Assembly: GCA_947472885.1 (NCBI GenBank)
Contig: CANJBX010000026.1
Location: 1 to 51,792, forward strand
Direction: 5' to 3'
Source: Hyphomicrobiaceae bacterium
Lineage (GTDB): Bacteria > Pseudomonadota > Alphaproteobacteria > Rhizobiales > Xanthobacteraceae
Length of the DNA stretch: 51,792 nucleotides
The position numbers and the translations under genes were made by a program. Below, piece by piece: positions 17,021-25,924 of the stretch. The notes under the pieces are model-generated. The model searched no databases. It had not been told where the DNA came from and saw only the letters and a program-made list of their open reading frames with translations. The stretch's first letter is position 1; every line of letters starts with the position of its first letter.

Positions 17021-18655
17021 ATGGACGCCACCACCGCTCCGCTCCTCTCCATCCGCGATCTCTCGATCTCGTTCTCGCAAGGCGGGCACGAGACGCTGGT
17101 CGTCGACAAGGTTTCGTTCGACATTGCGCGCGGCGAGACGCTGGCGCTGGTCGGCGAATCCGGTTCGGGGAAATCCGTTACCGCCCTGTCGATCATGAAG
17201 CTGTTGCCGTATCCTGCGGCGAAGCACCCTTCCGGCTCGATCCGCTTCAAGGGTGAAGAACTGATCAACATGACGGAAAAGCAAATCCGGCATGTCCGCG
17301 GCAACGACATCACCATCATCTTCCAGGAGCCGGCGACCTCGCTCAATCCGCTGCACACGATCGAGAAGCAGATCGGCGAGATTTTGCTGATCCATCGTGG
17401 CATGTCGGGCGCGCCTGCCCGCGCGCGTATTCTCGAACTGCTCGAACAGGTCGGCATTCCGGATCCCGAGACGCGGCTCGGCAGCTATCCGCATCAACTG
17501 TCAGGCGGCCAGCGCCAGCGCGTCATGATCGCCATGGCGCTCGCCAACGAACCTGACCTGCTGATCGCAGATGAGCCGACCACCGCGCTCGACGTCACCG
17601 TACAGGCGCAAATCCTCAAGCTGCTGCGCGAGTTGCAAGGCCGGCTCGGCATGGCGATGCTGTTCATCACCCACGACCTCGGCATCATGCGCAAGATCGC
17701 GGATCGCGTCTGCGTGATGAAGCAGGGAAAGATCGTCGAACACGGCAGCGTCGATGACATCCTGAAAAATCCGCAGCATCCCTACACACAGGCGCTGATC
17801 GCAGCCCAACCTAAAGGTCCGCCCGCACCGCTCAACCCGTCGGGCGACATCGTCGTCAAGACCGACGACCTCAAGGTCTGGTTTCCGATCAAGCGTGGCG
17901 TGCTGCGCAAGACCATCGGCCACATCAAGGCGGTCGATGGCGTCAGCGTCGAGTTGCGCAAGGGCGAGACGCTCGGCGTCGTCGGCGAATCCGGTTCCGG
18001 CAAGACGACGCTCGGGCTTGCGATCCTGCGGCTGATTTCCTCGCAAGGCCCCATCGTGTTCATGGGCCAGCAGATGCAGGGCCTGAATTTCAAGGCGCTG
18101 AAGCCGCACCGCCGCGACATGCAGATCGTGTTTCAGGATCCCTACGGTTCGTTGTCGCCGCGCATGTCGATCTCCGACGTGATCGAGGAAGGGCTGTGGG
18201 TCCATCAGCCCAATCTGACGGAAGACGAACGCGAGGCGCGGGTTATCCAGGCGCTCAAGGAAGTCGGCCTCGATCCTGAAACGCGCTTTCGCTATCCGCA
18301 TGAGTTCTCCGGCGGCCAGCGCCAGCGTATCGCGGTCGCACGCGCTATCGTGCTGGAACCGACCTTCGTCGTACTGGACGAACCGACCTCCGCCCTCGAT
18401 ATGCTGATCCAGTCGCAAATTGTCGATCTGCTGCGTGACCTGCAGAAACGCCGCAACCTCACCTACATGTTCATCTCGCACGATCTCAAGGTCGTCGCCG
18501 CGCTGGCGAGCCGCCTGATCGTGATGCGCAACGGCAAGGTCGTCGAGGAAGGCGCAGCCTCCGAGATTTTCGCCAAGCCGAAGAGCGACTACACCCGCGC
18601 GTTGTTCGCCGCCGCCTTCAATCTCGAAGCGGCCGGCGGCGTGGCTGCGCAGTAG
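17021..18655 (+). CDS. yejF: Duplicated ABC transporter ATPase YejF
   Basis: The 544-residue protein fuses two ABC ATPase domains. Walker A boxes GESGSGKS (about 45-52) and GESGSGKT (about 322-329) are each followed by a signature (LSGGQRQR and FSGGQRQR) and a Walker B with DEPT and SALD/TALD D-loops. Both sites look catalytically complete. Each half ends in the oligopeptide-transporter C-terminal segment ([12 protein letters not shown] in the first). It powers the YejB/YejE importer on the cytoplasmic face. ATG 17021 is used because AGGA precedes it and the first ABC domain starts at residue 7. Confidence 0.94.
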   Translation: MDATTAPLLSIRDLSISFSQGGHETLVVDKVSFDIARGETLALVGESGSGKSVTALSIMKLLPYPAAKHPSGSIRFKGEELINMTEKQIRHVRGNDITIIFQEPATSLNPLHTIEKQIGEILLIHRGMSGAPARARILELLEQVGIPDPETRLGSYPHQLSGGQRQRVMIAMALANEPDLLIADEPTTALDVTVQAQILKLLRELQGRLGMAMLFITHDLGIMRKIADRVCVMKQGKIVEHGSVDDILKNPQHPYTQALIAAQPKGPPAPLNPSGDIVVKTDDLKVWFPIKRGVLRKTIGHIKAVDGVSVELRKGETLGVVGESGSGKTTLGLAILRLISSQGPIVFMGQQMQGLNFKALKPHRRDMQIVFQDPYGSLSPRMSISDVIEEGLWVHQPNLTEDEREARVIQALKEVGLDPETRFRYPHEFSGGQRQRIAVARAIVLEPTFVVLDEPTSALDMLIQSQIVDLLRDLQKRRNLTYMFISHDLKVVAALASRLIVMRNGKVVEEGAASEIFAKPKSDYTRALFAAAFNLEAAGGVAAQ

Positions 18656-18664
18656 CAGCGGCAC

Positions 18665-19615
18665 ATGCCGAGGGCGCTGCTGATCGCCATTAACGGATGG
18701 GATGCTGCACCATGGGTCGCAAAATTCCGTGCACGCGCGCCGCAGCGGGACATTCGCGTCTGGCCGGATGAAACCGGCAATCCCGCGGATATCGCCTATG
18801 TGGCCGCATGGAAACCGCCGCATGGCTTGCTGGCGGACTTCCCCAACCTCAAGGCGATCTTTTCGCTCGGCGCTGGCGTCGATCACCTGACCAACGATCC
18901 GGGCCTGCCGGGCGTGCCGGTCGCGCGCATCGTCGATCCCGATCTCACCAAGCGCATGACGGAATACGTTGTGCTGCATACGCTGATGTTTCACCGCCGC
19001 CAGCGGCTTTACGACCGGCAGCAACGCGAGAAAATCTGGTTCGAACACAAACAGGCCGCGGCGAAAGATGTCTGCGTTGGCGTGATGGGGCTTGGCGAAC
19101 TCGGCATGGACGCCGTCGCTGCGCTGAAGCACATCGGCTTTGACGTCGCCGGCTGGAGCCGTACTGCAAAGGAAATTCCTGGCGTTGTGACCTTCCATGG
19201 CCGCAACGGCCTTGATGCGTTTCTGGCACGCACGGAAATTCTAGTCGCGCTCCTCCCACATACCCCGGCGACCGAGGGCATTTTGAACCTCGATCTGTTC
19301 CGCAAGCTCCGGCGCGATGGCGCAGCGGGCGGCGCGTTCCTCATCAATGCAGGACGCGGCAAGCTGCAGGCCGATGCGGATATTCTCAGCGCCCTCGATC
19401 AGGGCGTGCTGGCGGGCGCGGCGCTCGATGTGTTTCCGACCGAGCCGCTGCCGCCAGCCAGCCCGTTATGGGCGCACCCGAATGTCGCGATATCACCGCA
19501 TAACGCCGCTGTGTCGGACCCGAAAGCACTGGTCGATAACGTGCTGCGGCAGATCGAGAACTTCGAGGCGGAAAAGCCACTGGAGAATGTGATCGACCGC
19601 AAGGCCGGCTATTAG
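18665..19615 (+). CDS. ghrA: Glyoxylate/hydroxypyruvate reductase A
   Basis: The 316-residue D-2-hydroxyacid dehydrogenase is of the GhrA type. The nucleotide-binding glycine motif is GVMGLGELG (about 139-147). The catalytic set is Arg231 in NAGRG, Glu260 in FPTEPLP and His279 in SPHN. It should reduce glyoxylate to glycolate and hydroxypyruvate to glycerate using NADPH in the cytosol. It starts 9 bases after yejF on the same strand, so it is probably co-transcribed with the transporter. That is a curious pairing, unless the importer's ligand releases hydroxyacids or the linkage is only positional. Confidence 0.9.
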   Translation: MPRALLIAINGWDAAPWVAKFRARAPQRDIRVWPDETGNPADIAYVAAWKPPHGLLADFPNLKAIFSLGAGVDHLTNDPGLPGVPVARIVDPDLTKRMTEYVVLHTLMFHRRQRLYDRQQREKIWFEHKQAAAKDVCVGVMGLGELGMDAVAALKHIGFDVAGWSRTAKEIPGVVTFHGRNGLDAFLARTEILVALLPHTPATEGILNLDLFRKLRRDGAAGGAFLINAGRGKLQADADILSALDQGVLAGAALDVFPTEPLPPASPLWAHPNVAISPHNAAVSDPKALVDNVLRQIENFEAEKPLENVIDRKAGY

Positions 19616-19705
19616 ACCCGCCATTCGCCCTTTCTCGGCGGTAGAACGACAGCTAGACTTCGCCAAAGTCATTCAGCCAAAAGTGCTGAAATTTGGGAGG
19701 ACCTC

Positions 19706-20683
19706 ATGAAATTTCCCCGCCGCCGATTTCTGCACATGGCTGCAGGCGCTGCGGTCCTGCCGATCCTGCCGCGCCTCGCATCGGCGCAAGCCTATCCGTC
19801 CCGGCCGGTACGTATTATTGCGGGTTTTGCCGCGGGCGGTGGCGTGGACATCTCTGCTCGTCTGATCGGACAGTGGCTTGCGGACCGCCTCGGACAATCC
19901 TTCGTCATTGAAAATCGCACCGGAGGCGGCGGCAATATCGGCACCGAAGTGGTCGTGAATTCACCTCCCGATGGATACACGCTGCTGTTGTCCACCGTTC
20001 CCAACGCGGTCAATGCGACGCTCTACGAGAAGATGAGCTTCAACTTTATTCGTGACACCGCGCCGGTCGCAAACATCATTCGCGTTCCAATGGCTGCGCT
20101 TGTTCACCCCTCCGTTCCGGTCAAGACAGTTCCTGAACTGATCGCCTATGCAAAAGCCAATCCCGGCAAGATCAACATGGCGTCGGCCGGCGCCGGCAGC
20201 GCACCGCACATGGCGGGCGAACTTTTCAAATTCATGGCAGACGTGAACATGGTCCACGTCCCGTATCGCGGCTAGGGTCCGGCCCTCTCCGATCTGCTGG
20301 GCGGCCAGGTGCAGGTCATGTTCGCAACGACGCCCGGAACTGCCGACTTCATCAAGAGCGGAAAACTGCGCGCGCTCGGCGTGACAACCGTATCGAACGC
20401 CGAGGTGTTTTCAGAATTGCCCAAGATTGCAGATTTCGTGCCGGGGTACGAAGCGAGTCAGTGGTACGGAAAGTCCGCGCCGAAAGGCACACCCACCGAG
20501 ATCATCGACAGATTGAACCGCGAGATCAACACGGCGCTTACCGATCCCGCGACGAGAAAGAGATTTACCGATATCGGCGGCGAGCCGCTTCCCGGAACAC
20601 CTGCCGCGTTCGGCAAATTCATCGCGGACGAAACCGAGAAATGGGGCAAGGTCGTGAAGTTCGCGGGCCTCAAGCCAGACTAG
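19706..20683 (+). pseudogene. TctC/Bug-family tricarboxylate-binding protein, interrupted by one in-frame TAG
   Basis: The gene opens with a strong GGGAGG site, an ATG at 19706 and a Tat-like signal (PRRRFLHMAAGAAVLP, cut after ASA). It reads as a tripartite tricarboxylate-type binding protein (YPSRPVRIIAGFAAGG) until codon 190, which is TAG (20273-20275). The same frame continues without shift (GPALSDLLGGQVQVMFATTPGT) to TAG at 20681. The total of about 325 residues is the normal family length. The stop falls inside the conserved VPYRG-x-GPAL region, where Ser is common, and TCG to TAG is one change. It may be a recent pseudogene, a sequence error, or amber-suppressed. No tctA/tctB membrane genes are adjacent, which is usual for orphan Bug proteins. 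Confidence 0.85.
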
Positions 20684-20714
20684 ACTGTTCGCTAGGCGAA
20701 CGCGTCCACACGGT

Positions 20715-21569
20715 TTAAATTCGCTTCACACTCCGCAGCCTGCTTCCCGCCTTCTCGATCCGCGCGACGGCGTCCCTGATTGGCTCGACTGCCGTCGCCA
20801 TGTGGAACCCGTTGGCGTGAATGAGGGTGTCGTTATCGCGCACTATGGCGACGTGGCCGGGCCAAAACAGTAAGTCTCCACGCTTGACCGTCGAATTGAG
20901 CGTGATTGCCGTGCCGAGTGCATTCTCCTGCATGTCGCTGTCGCGCGGACAACCAATCCCCGATGCGGTCAGCGACACTTGCACCAGCCCCGAACAATCA
21001 AGGCCGAAACTCGTCTTGCCGCCCCACAGATAAGGAATACCGACAAAGCGTTCGGCAACAGTGATGAAATCCGTTTCCATCTTGCCCAGCGACGCGAGAT
21101 GCCGCGCGGGGAGATACAAACCAGATGCTGTCACCGCAAACTCGCCTTCGCGCTTCGCAATCGCGAGCATGCAGCCCAGCGAGAGCGCCTCGACCGGCGG
21201 CAGCTTGATCGACGGGCCGGAAAACGCCAGCGTGCGCAACACCGCGACCTTGTCGGTCGGCGCGGCACCCGGCGCTACCAGCGCATGCGATGGCATCCAG
21301 CCGACATAGCCGTCGCCGCCCAACTGGCCCCAGCACCAGCCTTCGCCATTGTCTTCGTAGACCGTGAAGCGTTCGCCCTTGAGCGCCTCGGTATCGAGCG
21401 GCGCTTCAGGGGATGGCGCGTGGCGCACCGGCGCCTGCGGCGCGGTTACTTCGCGCAGCGTACCCTCAGTAAAGCGCGCGGCGGCAACCTTGCCCTCAAG
21501 ATATTTCGCCGCGAGATCGGGCCGCGCCGGCGTCACCCTTGGGTCAAAGTCGGCCACTTCGTGTCTCAC
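20715..21569 (-). CDS. NlpC/P60-family cell-wall hydrolase with SH3 domains
   Basis: The 284-residue protein has a bacterial SH3-like region (EGWCWGQLGGDGYVGWMPSHAL, from about residue 77) and a C-terminal NlpC/P60 peptidase domain. The catalytic Cys192 is in GLDCSGLVQ, His239 in PGHVAIV, and the third polar residue is probably His251 in HANGFH. Such enzymes cleave gamma-D-Glu-diaminopimelate bonds in stem peptides. There is no signal peptide, so it may act on recycled muropeptides in the cytoplasm. The GTG start (21569) overlaps the stop of the aminopeptidase gene by four bases. This coupling is consistent with joint peptide breakdown. Confidence 0.88.
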   Translation of the reverse strand: MRHEVADFDPRVTPARPDLAAKYLEGKVAAARFTEGTLREVTAPQAPVRHAPSPEAPLDTEALKGERFTVYEDNGEGWCWGQLGGDGYVGWMPSHALVAPGAAPTDKVAVLRTLAFSGPSIKLPPVEALSLGCMLAIAKREGEFAVTASGLYLPARHLASLGKMETDFITVAERFVGIPYLWGGKTSFGLDCSGLVQVSLTASGIGCPRDSDMQENALGTAITLNSTVKRGDLLFWPGHVAIVRDNDTLIHANGFHMATAVEPIRDAVARIEKAGSRLRSVKRI

Positions 21570-22942
21570 TTATAATTTGCGCAAAGGTACGCGTAGAGCG
21601 CACGCGCCACCTGACACTCGCCGCCTTCCTGACGGCCGGGTTTGGCAGACGGCATCCAGGCATAGATGTCGAAATGCAGCCACGCCTTCGCCGCCGTCAC
21701 GAAACGCGAAAGAAAAAGCGCGCAGGTGATCGAGCCGGCGAATGGGCTTGCTGGCGCATTATTGATGTCGGCTGATTTGGAATCGAGCATCGTATTGTAG
21801 GGACGCCACAGCGGCATGCGCCACAGGTGATCGTTTTCTTCCGATCCGTGCTTGAGTACATCCGCCGCGAGTTTCTCGTCGTCGGTGTAGAGCGGCACAA
21901 GATCGGGACCGACCGCGACACGCGCCGCGCCGGTCAGCGTGCCCATGTCCACCAGCAGGTCGGGCTTCTCTTCGTCCGCCACCGCGAGCGCATCGGCCAA
22001 CACAAGGCGGCCTTCGGCATCGGTGTTGCCGATCTCGACAGTGAGGCCCTTGCGCGAAGGATAAATATCCATCGGGCGGAAGGCGTCGCCGCCGATGGCA
22101 TTCTCGACCGCGGGGATCAGCACGCGCAGTCGCAGCTTCAGGCCGCGGCTCATGATCATGTGCGCCAAAGCGAGCACGGTCGCCGCACCGCCCATGTCCT
22201 TCTTCATCAGCAGCATGGCGCTCGACGGCTTGATGTCCAGACCGCCGGAATCGAAACACACGCCCTTGCCGACCAGCGTCACCTTCGGATCTGACGCATT
22301 GCCCCAGGTCACGTCGATCAGGCGCGGCGCATCCTTCGATGCGCGGCCGACGGCGTGAATGAGCGTCAGCTTTTCTTTCAGCAATTCATCGCCCGCCGTC
22401 ACCGACACTTTCGCGCCGTGCTGCGCGGCGAGTTTGCGCGCCACGGCTTCGAGGTCGGACGGCAGCATGTCGTTGGTCGGCGTGTTGATGAGATCGCGCG
22501 CCAGGAACATGCCCTCGACGATCCGCGACAGGTCTTCGCCATCGACACCCGCAGGGACTTCGAGATGGACTTTGACAGGCTCGCTCTTGCGGTAACGCGT
22601 GAAGCTGTAGGTGCCGAGCGCGAAGGCGAGCGCAGCGAGCCTAGCGTCCGCAGGCGCATCGGCAAACTTGTAGGTTCCGGCGGGCAACAGCGCAGGCAAG
22701 CGTCCAAGCGCGAAACGGTCACGGCCGGGCTTTGACGAATCATCCGCCCCAGCCAGCACGCCCGAAAGCCCGCCAGCGCCCGGCAGCAACAGATGCTTCC
22801 CGGCCTTGGGCTCAAAGCCGGCCGCATCGGCAAAGGATACCGCCGCCGCGTCCAGCCGCTTGCGCAGCGCGTCCCAGCCGTCCGGCGTCGCCATATGGAT
22901 CGGAACGGCGTTGCCGCCGGGGGCGCGAAAAGCTGGATGCAT
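21566..22942 (-). CDS. M17 leucyl aminopeptidase family protein
   Basis: The 458-residue cytosolic metallopeptidase has a variable N-terminal domain (about residues 1-150) and a catalytic domain. The catalytic domain contains GKGVCFDSGGLDIKPSSAM, the KKDMGGAA motif and the family signature NTDAEGRLVLADAL (from about 303). Conserved metal ligands (Lys, Asp, Asp, Asp, Glu) and the catalytic Lys/Arg are present in these motifs. M17 enzymes release N-terminal residues from peptides and may cleave Cys-Gly in glutathione turnover. It is divergent from tadD and the promoter-distal partner is the NlpC/P60 gene, so together they could process peptidoglycan peptides. Confidence 0.92.
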   Translation of the reverse strand: MHPAFRAPGGNAVPIHMATPDGWDALRKRLDAAAVSFADAAGFEPKAGKHLLLPGAGGLSGVLAGADDSSKPGRDRFALGRLPALLPAGTYKFADAPADARLAALAFALGTYSFTRYRKSEPVKVHLEVPAGVDGEDLSRIVEGMFLARDLINTPTNDMLPSDLEAVARKLAAQHGAKVSVTAGDELLKEKLTLIHAVGRASKDAPRLIDVTWGNASDPKVTLVGKGVCFDSGGLDIKPSSAMLLMKKDMGGAATVLALAHMIMSRGLKLRLRVLIPAVENAIGGDAFRPMDIYPSRKGLTVEIGNTDAEGRLVLADALAVADEEKPDLLVDMGTLTGAARVAVGPDLVPLYTDDEKLAADVLKHGSEENDHLWRMPLWRPYNTMLDSKSADINNAPASPFAGSITCALFLSRFVTAAKAWLHFDIYAWMPSAKPGRQEGGECQVARALYAYLCANYK

Positions 22943-23015
22943 GGGGAGGCCTATCCTCGTGAAACTTCGGGACTATCACGTCGCCGGGAGCCGGTGAAGC
23001 GCCCGAAAATGCAGG

Positions 23016-23036
23016 TTAACGACCCATTAAGGTTAA
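23016..23036. promoter_or_regulatory. CtrA-like site upstream of tadD
   Basis: TTAA at 23016-23019 and TTAA at 23027-23030 are separated by exactly seven bases, the CtrA consensus spacing, and a third TTAA follows at 23033-23036. In Caulobacter and relatives CtrA controls pilus genes. The site is 51-71 bases upstream of the tadD ATG, a sensible promoter-proximal position. It also lies upstream of the divergent aminopeptidase gene. Confidence 0.55.
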
Positions 23037-23086
23037 CAGCCTACTTCATCCTTGGCCGGGCTACGGGCACCCGGCGGAGCATGCTG

Positions 23087-23890
23087 ATGGCACTATTTTC
23101 AGGTCAGCGACAGGTCGCGCGGCGTCTGGCACCCGCCTTGACGGTCAGCTGGCTTGCGCTCGCCCTCGCCGGCTGCGCCTCCACCCCCGGCGACACCACA
23201 GCCTCGATCACCAATCCCACCACCCGCAGCGATGCCGAGTGGCGCCAGAGCGCCGAGGCAAGCGGCGAGCAATTCCGCGCTAATCCGAACAATCCCGACG
23301 CAGCGCTGCAATACGCGCAGGCGCTGCGCGCGCTCGGCCAGCGCACGCAGGCCGTCGCCGTGCTGGAACAGGCATCGCTTGCCTCGCCGCACAACAAGGC
23401 CCTGCTCGGCGCCTATGGCCGCGCGCTCGCCGACGTCGGACAGAACAAGCAGGCGTTCGAGGTGCTGGAGCGCGCGCATACGCCGGATAACCCGGACTGG
23501 CGCGTGCTGTCGGCACAGGGCGCGATCCTCGACCAACTCGGCCGCCATCCGGAAGCACAACGCTATTATTCGAGTGCGCTCAAGATCGTGCCGGGAGAGC
23601 CTTCCGTACTTTCCAATCTCGGCCTGTCCTATGCACTCGCCAAGGACCTGCCGCAGGCCGAAAAGACGCTGCGGCAAGCCGCAGCGTCGCAAAAGATCGA
23701 TCCACGCGTCCGGCAGAATCTGGCGCTGGTGGCCGGCCTGCAAGGCCGTTTCGCCGAGGCCGAAAGCATCGCGCGCGCCGACCTGCCATCGGATGAAGCC
23801 GCTTCCAACGTCGCCTATCTCAAGCAGATGCTTTCGCAGGCCAAGGCCGGCAAGAAGCTTGGCGGCGCCGCGCCAAGCGCAGGCACGTAG
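23087..23890 (+). CDS. tadD: Tad pilus lipoprotein TadD (TPR protein)
   Basis: The 267-residue lipoprotein has a lipobox LALAGC with the acylated Cys at position 30. Tandem tetratricopeptide repeats follow (for example AALQYAQALRALGQRTQAVAV, ALLGAYGRALADVGQNKQAF and VLSNLGLSYALAKDLPQAE). TadD is an outer-membrane-associated pilotin-like factor needed for secretin assembly in Tad pili. ATG 23087 is preferred over ATG 23081 because GGAG (23076-23079) is seven bases away. It is convergent with tadC; the rest of the locus is on the opposite strand, and a CtrA-like box is upstream. Confidence 0.88.
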   Translation: MALFSGQRQVARRLAPALTVSWLALALAGCASTPGDTTASITNPTTRSDAEWRQSAEASGEQFRANPNNPDAALQYAQALRALGQRTQAVAVLEQASLASPHNKALLGAYGRALADVGQNKQAFEVLERAHTPDNPDWRVLSAQGAILDQLGRHPEAQRYYSSALKIVPGEPSVLSNLGLSYALAKDLPQAEKTLRQAAASQKIDPRVRQNLALVAGLQGRFAEAESIARADLPSDEAASNVAYLKQMLSQAKAGKKLGGAAPSAGT

Positions 23891-23898
23891 AAATCCCT

Positions 23899-23929
23899 GT
23901 CATTGCTTCGTCGCTTCGCTCGCAATGAC
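23899..23929. repeat. Short inverted repeat between convergent tadD and tadC
   Basis: The arms gtcattgc and gcaatgac surround ttcgtcgcttcgctc, itself rich in cgaag palindromes. The sequence resembles the dispersed GTCATTGCGAGCGAAGCGA repeat of many proteobacterial genomes. Placed between two convergent stops, it may also act as a bidirectional transcript end. Confidence 0.55.
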
Positions 23930-23934
23930 GAGCA

Positions 23935-24918
23935 CTACTCGCCGCCGTACATCACGCGGATGATGACCGGCCCGAGAATGACGATAAACAGCACCGGCAG
24001 GAAGAACAGGATCATCGGCACGGTGAGCTTGGGCGGCAGGCCGGCGGCCTTTTTCTCGGCTTCCGACATGCGCGTATCGCGGTTTTCCTGACTTAGCACA
24101 CGCAGCGTCTGCGCCATCGGCGTGCCATAGCGCTCGGCTTGCTGAAGCGCCATGCAGACCGATTTTACCGAATCGAGATTGACGCGCTTGGTGAGGTTTT
24201 CATAAGCCTGCCGGCGATCCGGCAAGTAGGACAACTCCGCGGTCAGCAACGCGAGTTCTTCCGCAAGCTCGATCGACTGCGATCCGATTTCCTGGCCGAC
24301 ACGTTTGAACGCCGCCTTGATCGACATGCCGGATTCGACGCAGATCAGCAGCAGGTCGAGCGCATCCGGGAACGCCCGGTTGACCGACATCATGCGCTTT
24401 CCGATGCCGTTCTTGAGGAACACATCGGGCAACTGAATACCGACATAAGCCACGAACAGGCAAATGCCGATCTTCACGAACGAAGGCTGGTCCCATTCGA
24501 GAACGAGGAACAGATACGTCGACGATAAAATCAGCATGATAATCGGCACTACCATGCGGAAGAACAGGTAGGCCACGTACGGCCCCTGCCCGCGATAACC
24601 GGCCTGCATCAACTTCTCGCGCGCAGCCTCCTGGCCGAGCCACTTGTTCAGGTCGAACTGCTCGACCGCCGTCTGCATGTATTGCTTCGGGGAAGAACGC
24701 AGCGAAACCTTTTCATTGCTGCGCGTCATCATCTTTTCGCGCTCGCGCTGGCGGATCTTGTCACGCTCGGCACCGACCGCATTCATGCGTTTGGCAAGCG
24801 TGTCGCCATTCAGCAGCGGCAGGGCAAGCGTGATCACCGTCGCCCCCGCCGCAACGGCAGCCAGCAGCATCGCAAGAAATTGCGTGTCGCGCAGCTTTGT
24901 CAGCAGGAGATCAAGCAT
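23935..24918 (-). CDS. tadC: Tad pilus platform protein TadC (T2SSF domain)
   Basis: The 327-residue inner-membrane protein has an N-terminal helix (about residues 15-37), two central helices (VVPIIMLILSSTYLFLVL and GICLFVAYVGIQL), a cytoplasmic GspF-type domain (FPDALDLLLICVESGMSIKAAF) and a C-terminal helix (FFLPVLFIVILGPVII). With TadB it forms the platform that couples the CpaF ATPase to pilin extraction. It is the last gene of the cpaB-tadC operon, starting 9 bases after tadB. Confidence 0.93.
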   Translation of the reverse strand: MLDLLLTKLRDTQFLAMLLAAVAAGATVITLALPLLNGDTLAKRMNAVGAERDKIRQREREKMMTRSNEKVSLRSSPKQYMQTAVEQFDLNKWLGQEAAREKLMQAGYRGQGPYVAYLFFRMVVPIIMLILSSTYLFLVLEWDQPSFVKIGICLFVAYVGIQLPDVFLKNGIGKRMMSVNRAFPDALDLLLICVESGMSIKAAFKRVGQEIGSQSIELAEELALLTAELSYLPDRRQAYENLTKRVNLDSVKSVCMALQQAERYGTPMAQTLRVLSQENRDTRMSEAEKKAAGLPPKLTVPMILFFLPVLFIVILGPVIIRVMYGGE

Positions 24919-24927
24919 TCGCTTCTC

Positions 24928-25911
24928 TTAAAAATCGAAATTAATCATCTTCTTCATGACAAAGATTCCCATCATCATCCAGATCGCGCTGACTACGAGC
25001 ATGATGTGCCCGACGGGATGCACGAACAGCACGGTGATGAAGTCCGGACTGGTGATATAGATCACGCCGCCGACGACAATCGGCAGCGCGCCGATGATGC
25101 CGCCGGACGCCTTGGCTTCCATCGACATGGCCTGGATCTTGGCCTTCATCTTCTTGCGGTCGCGCAGCACACGCGAAAGGTTGCCCAGCGCTTCAGACAA
25201 GTTGCCGCCGGCCTTCTGCTGAATTGAAATCACGATGGCGAAGAAATTTGCTTCCGGCACCGGCACACTCTCGTACAGCTTGAGGCAGGCCTCACCAATC
25301 GGCATGCCGATGGCTTGCGTATCCAGAATATTCTTGAACTCGCTGCGGATCGGCTCCGGCGCGTCGGTGACGATGATCTTCATCGAATCGAGCAGCGGCA
25401 GGCCGGCCTTGATACCGCGCACGATGATGTCCACGGAATCCGGAAAATTATCGAGAAACTTCTTCTCGCGGCGCTTCTTGAGATACGTCAACAGCCAGCG
25501 CGGGAAACCGAACCCCATCGCGAACGAGCCACCCGCCGCGACCATCAGGTTGCCCGTGAGGTAAATCAGGATGATGAAGCTGAACACACCCAGACTGGCG
25601 GAAATGATAATGAACGTGCGCTTGGTCCAGGTCAGCCCGGCCTGTGTGATGCGGGTCATCAGCGGCGGGCTTTTCGCCTTCTTGCGCTTGTCTTCGAGGT
25701 CCTTGATCGTTTCCTCGATCTGCTCGCGTCGTACTTTTGGCGCAGCGCCGCGCGCGGCGATCTTCCGTGCGGCGACATCAGCCTGTGTAATGCCGAGGCG
25801 GCGCTTTTCCGCAAGTTTTTCGCCGGACAGGATGGGATAGATAAAGACATAGGCAATGCCGCCGATGGCGGCTGACACCAGACAGAAGATTGCGATCGCG
25901 TTCATCGGCAT
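24928..25911 (-). CDS. tadB: Tad pilus platform protein TadB (T2SSF domain)
   Basis: The 327-residue inner-membrane protein, paralogous to TadC, has an N-terminal helix (IFCLVSAAIGGIAYVFIY), a basic cytoplasmic stretch (about residues 30-85), two helices and a GspF domain (FPDSVDIIVRGIKAGLPLLDSM). Two more helices lie near the end. The start could be the ATG at 25911 or the one at 25905; neither changes the domain layout. It follows cpaF by 13 bases and precedes tadC by 9, consistent with stoichiometric expression. Confidence 0.93.
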   Translation of the reverse strand: MPMNAIAIFCLVSAAIGGIAYVFIYPILSGEKLAEKRRLGITQADVAARKIAARGAAPKVRREQIEETIKDLEDKRKKAKSPPLMTRITQAGLTWTKRTFIIISASLGVFSFIILIYLTGNLMVAAGGSFAMGFGFPRWLLTYLKKRREKKFLDNFPDSVDIIVRGIKAGLPLLDSMKIIVTDAPEPIRSEFKNILDTQAIGMPIGEACLKLYESVPVPEANFFAIVISIQQKAGGNLSEALGNLSRVLRDRKKMKAKIQAMSMEAKASGGIIGALPIVVGGVIYITSPDFITVLFVHPVGHIMLVVSAIWMMMGIFVMKKMINFDF

Positions 25912-25924
25912 GATCGCGCCCCGG

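Noticed and set aside
17501-19198. A 565-codon minus-strand frame opposite yejF and ghrA.
   Set aside because: It spans two unrelated well-supported genes on the other strand and shows no domain or start signals.
23899-23929. The tadD-tadC inverted repeat as a mobile element end.
   Set aside because: It is a short dispersed intergenic palindrome with no transposase, target duplication or second end nearby.
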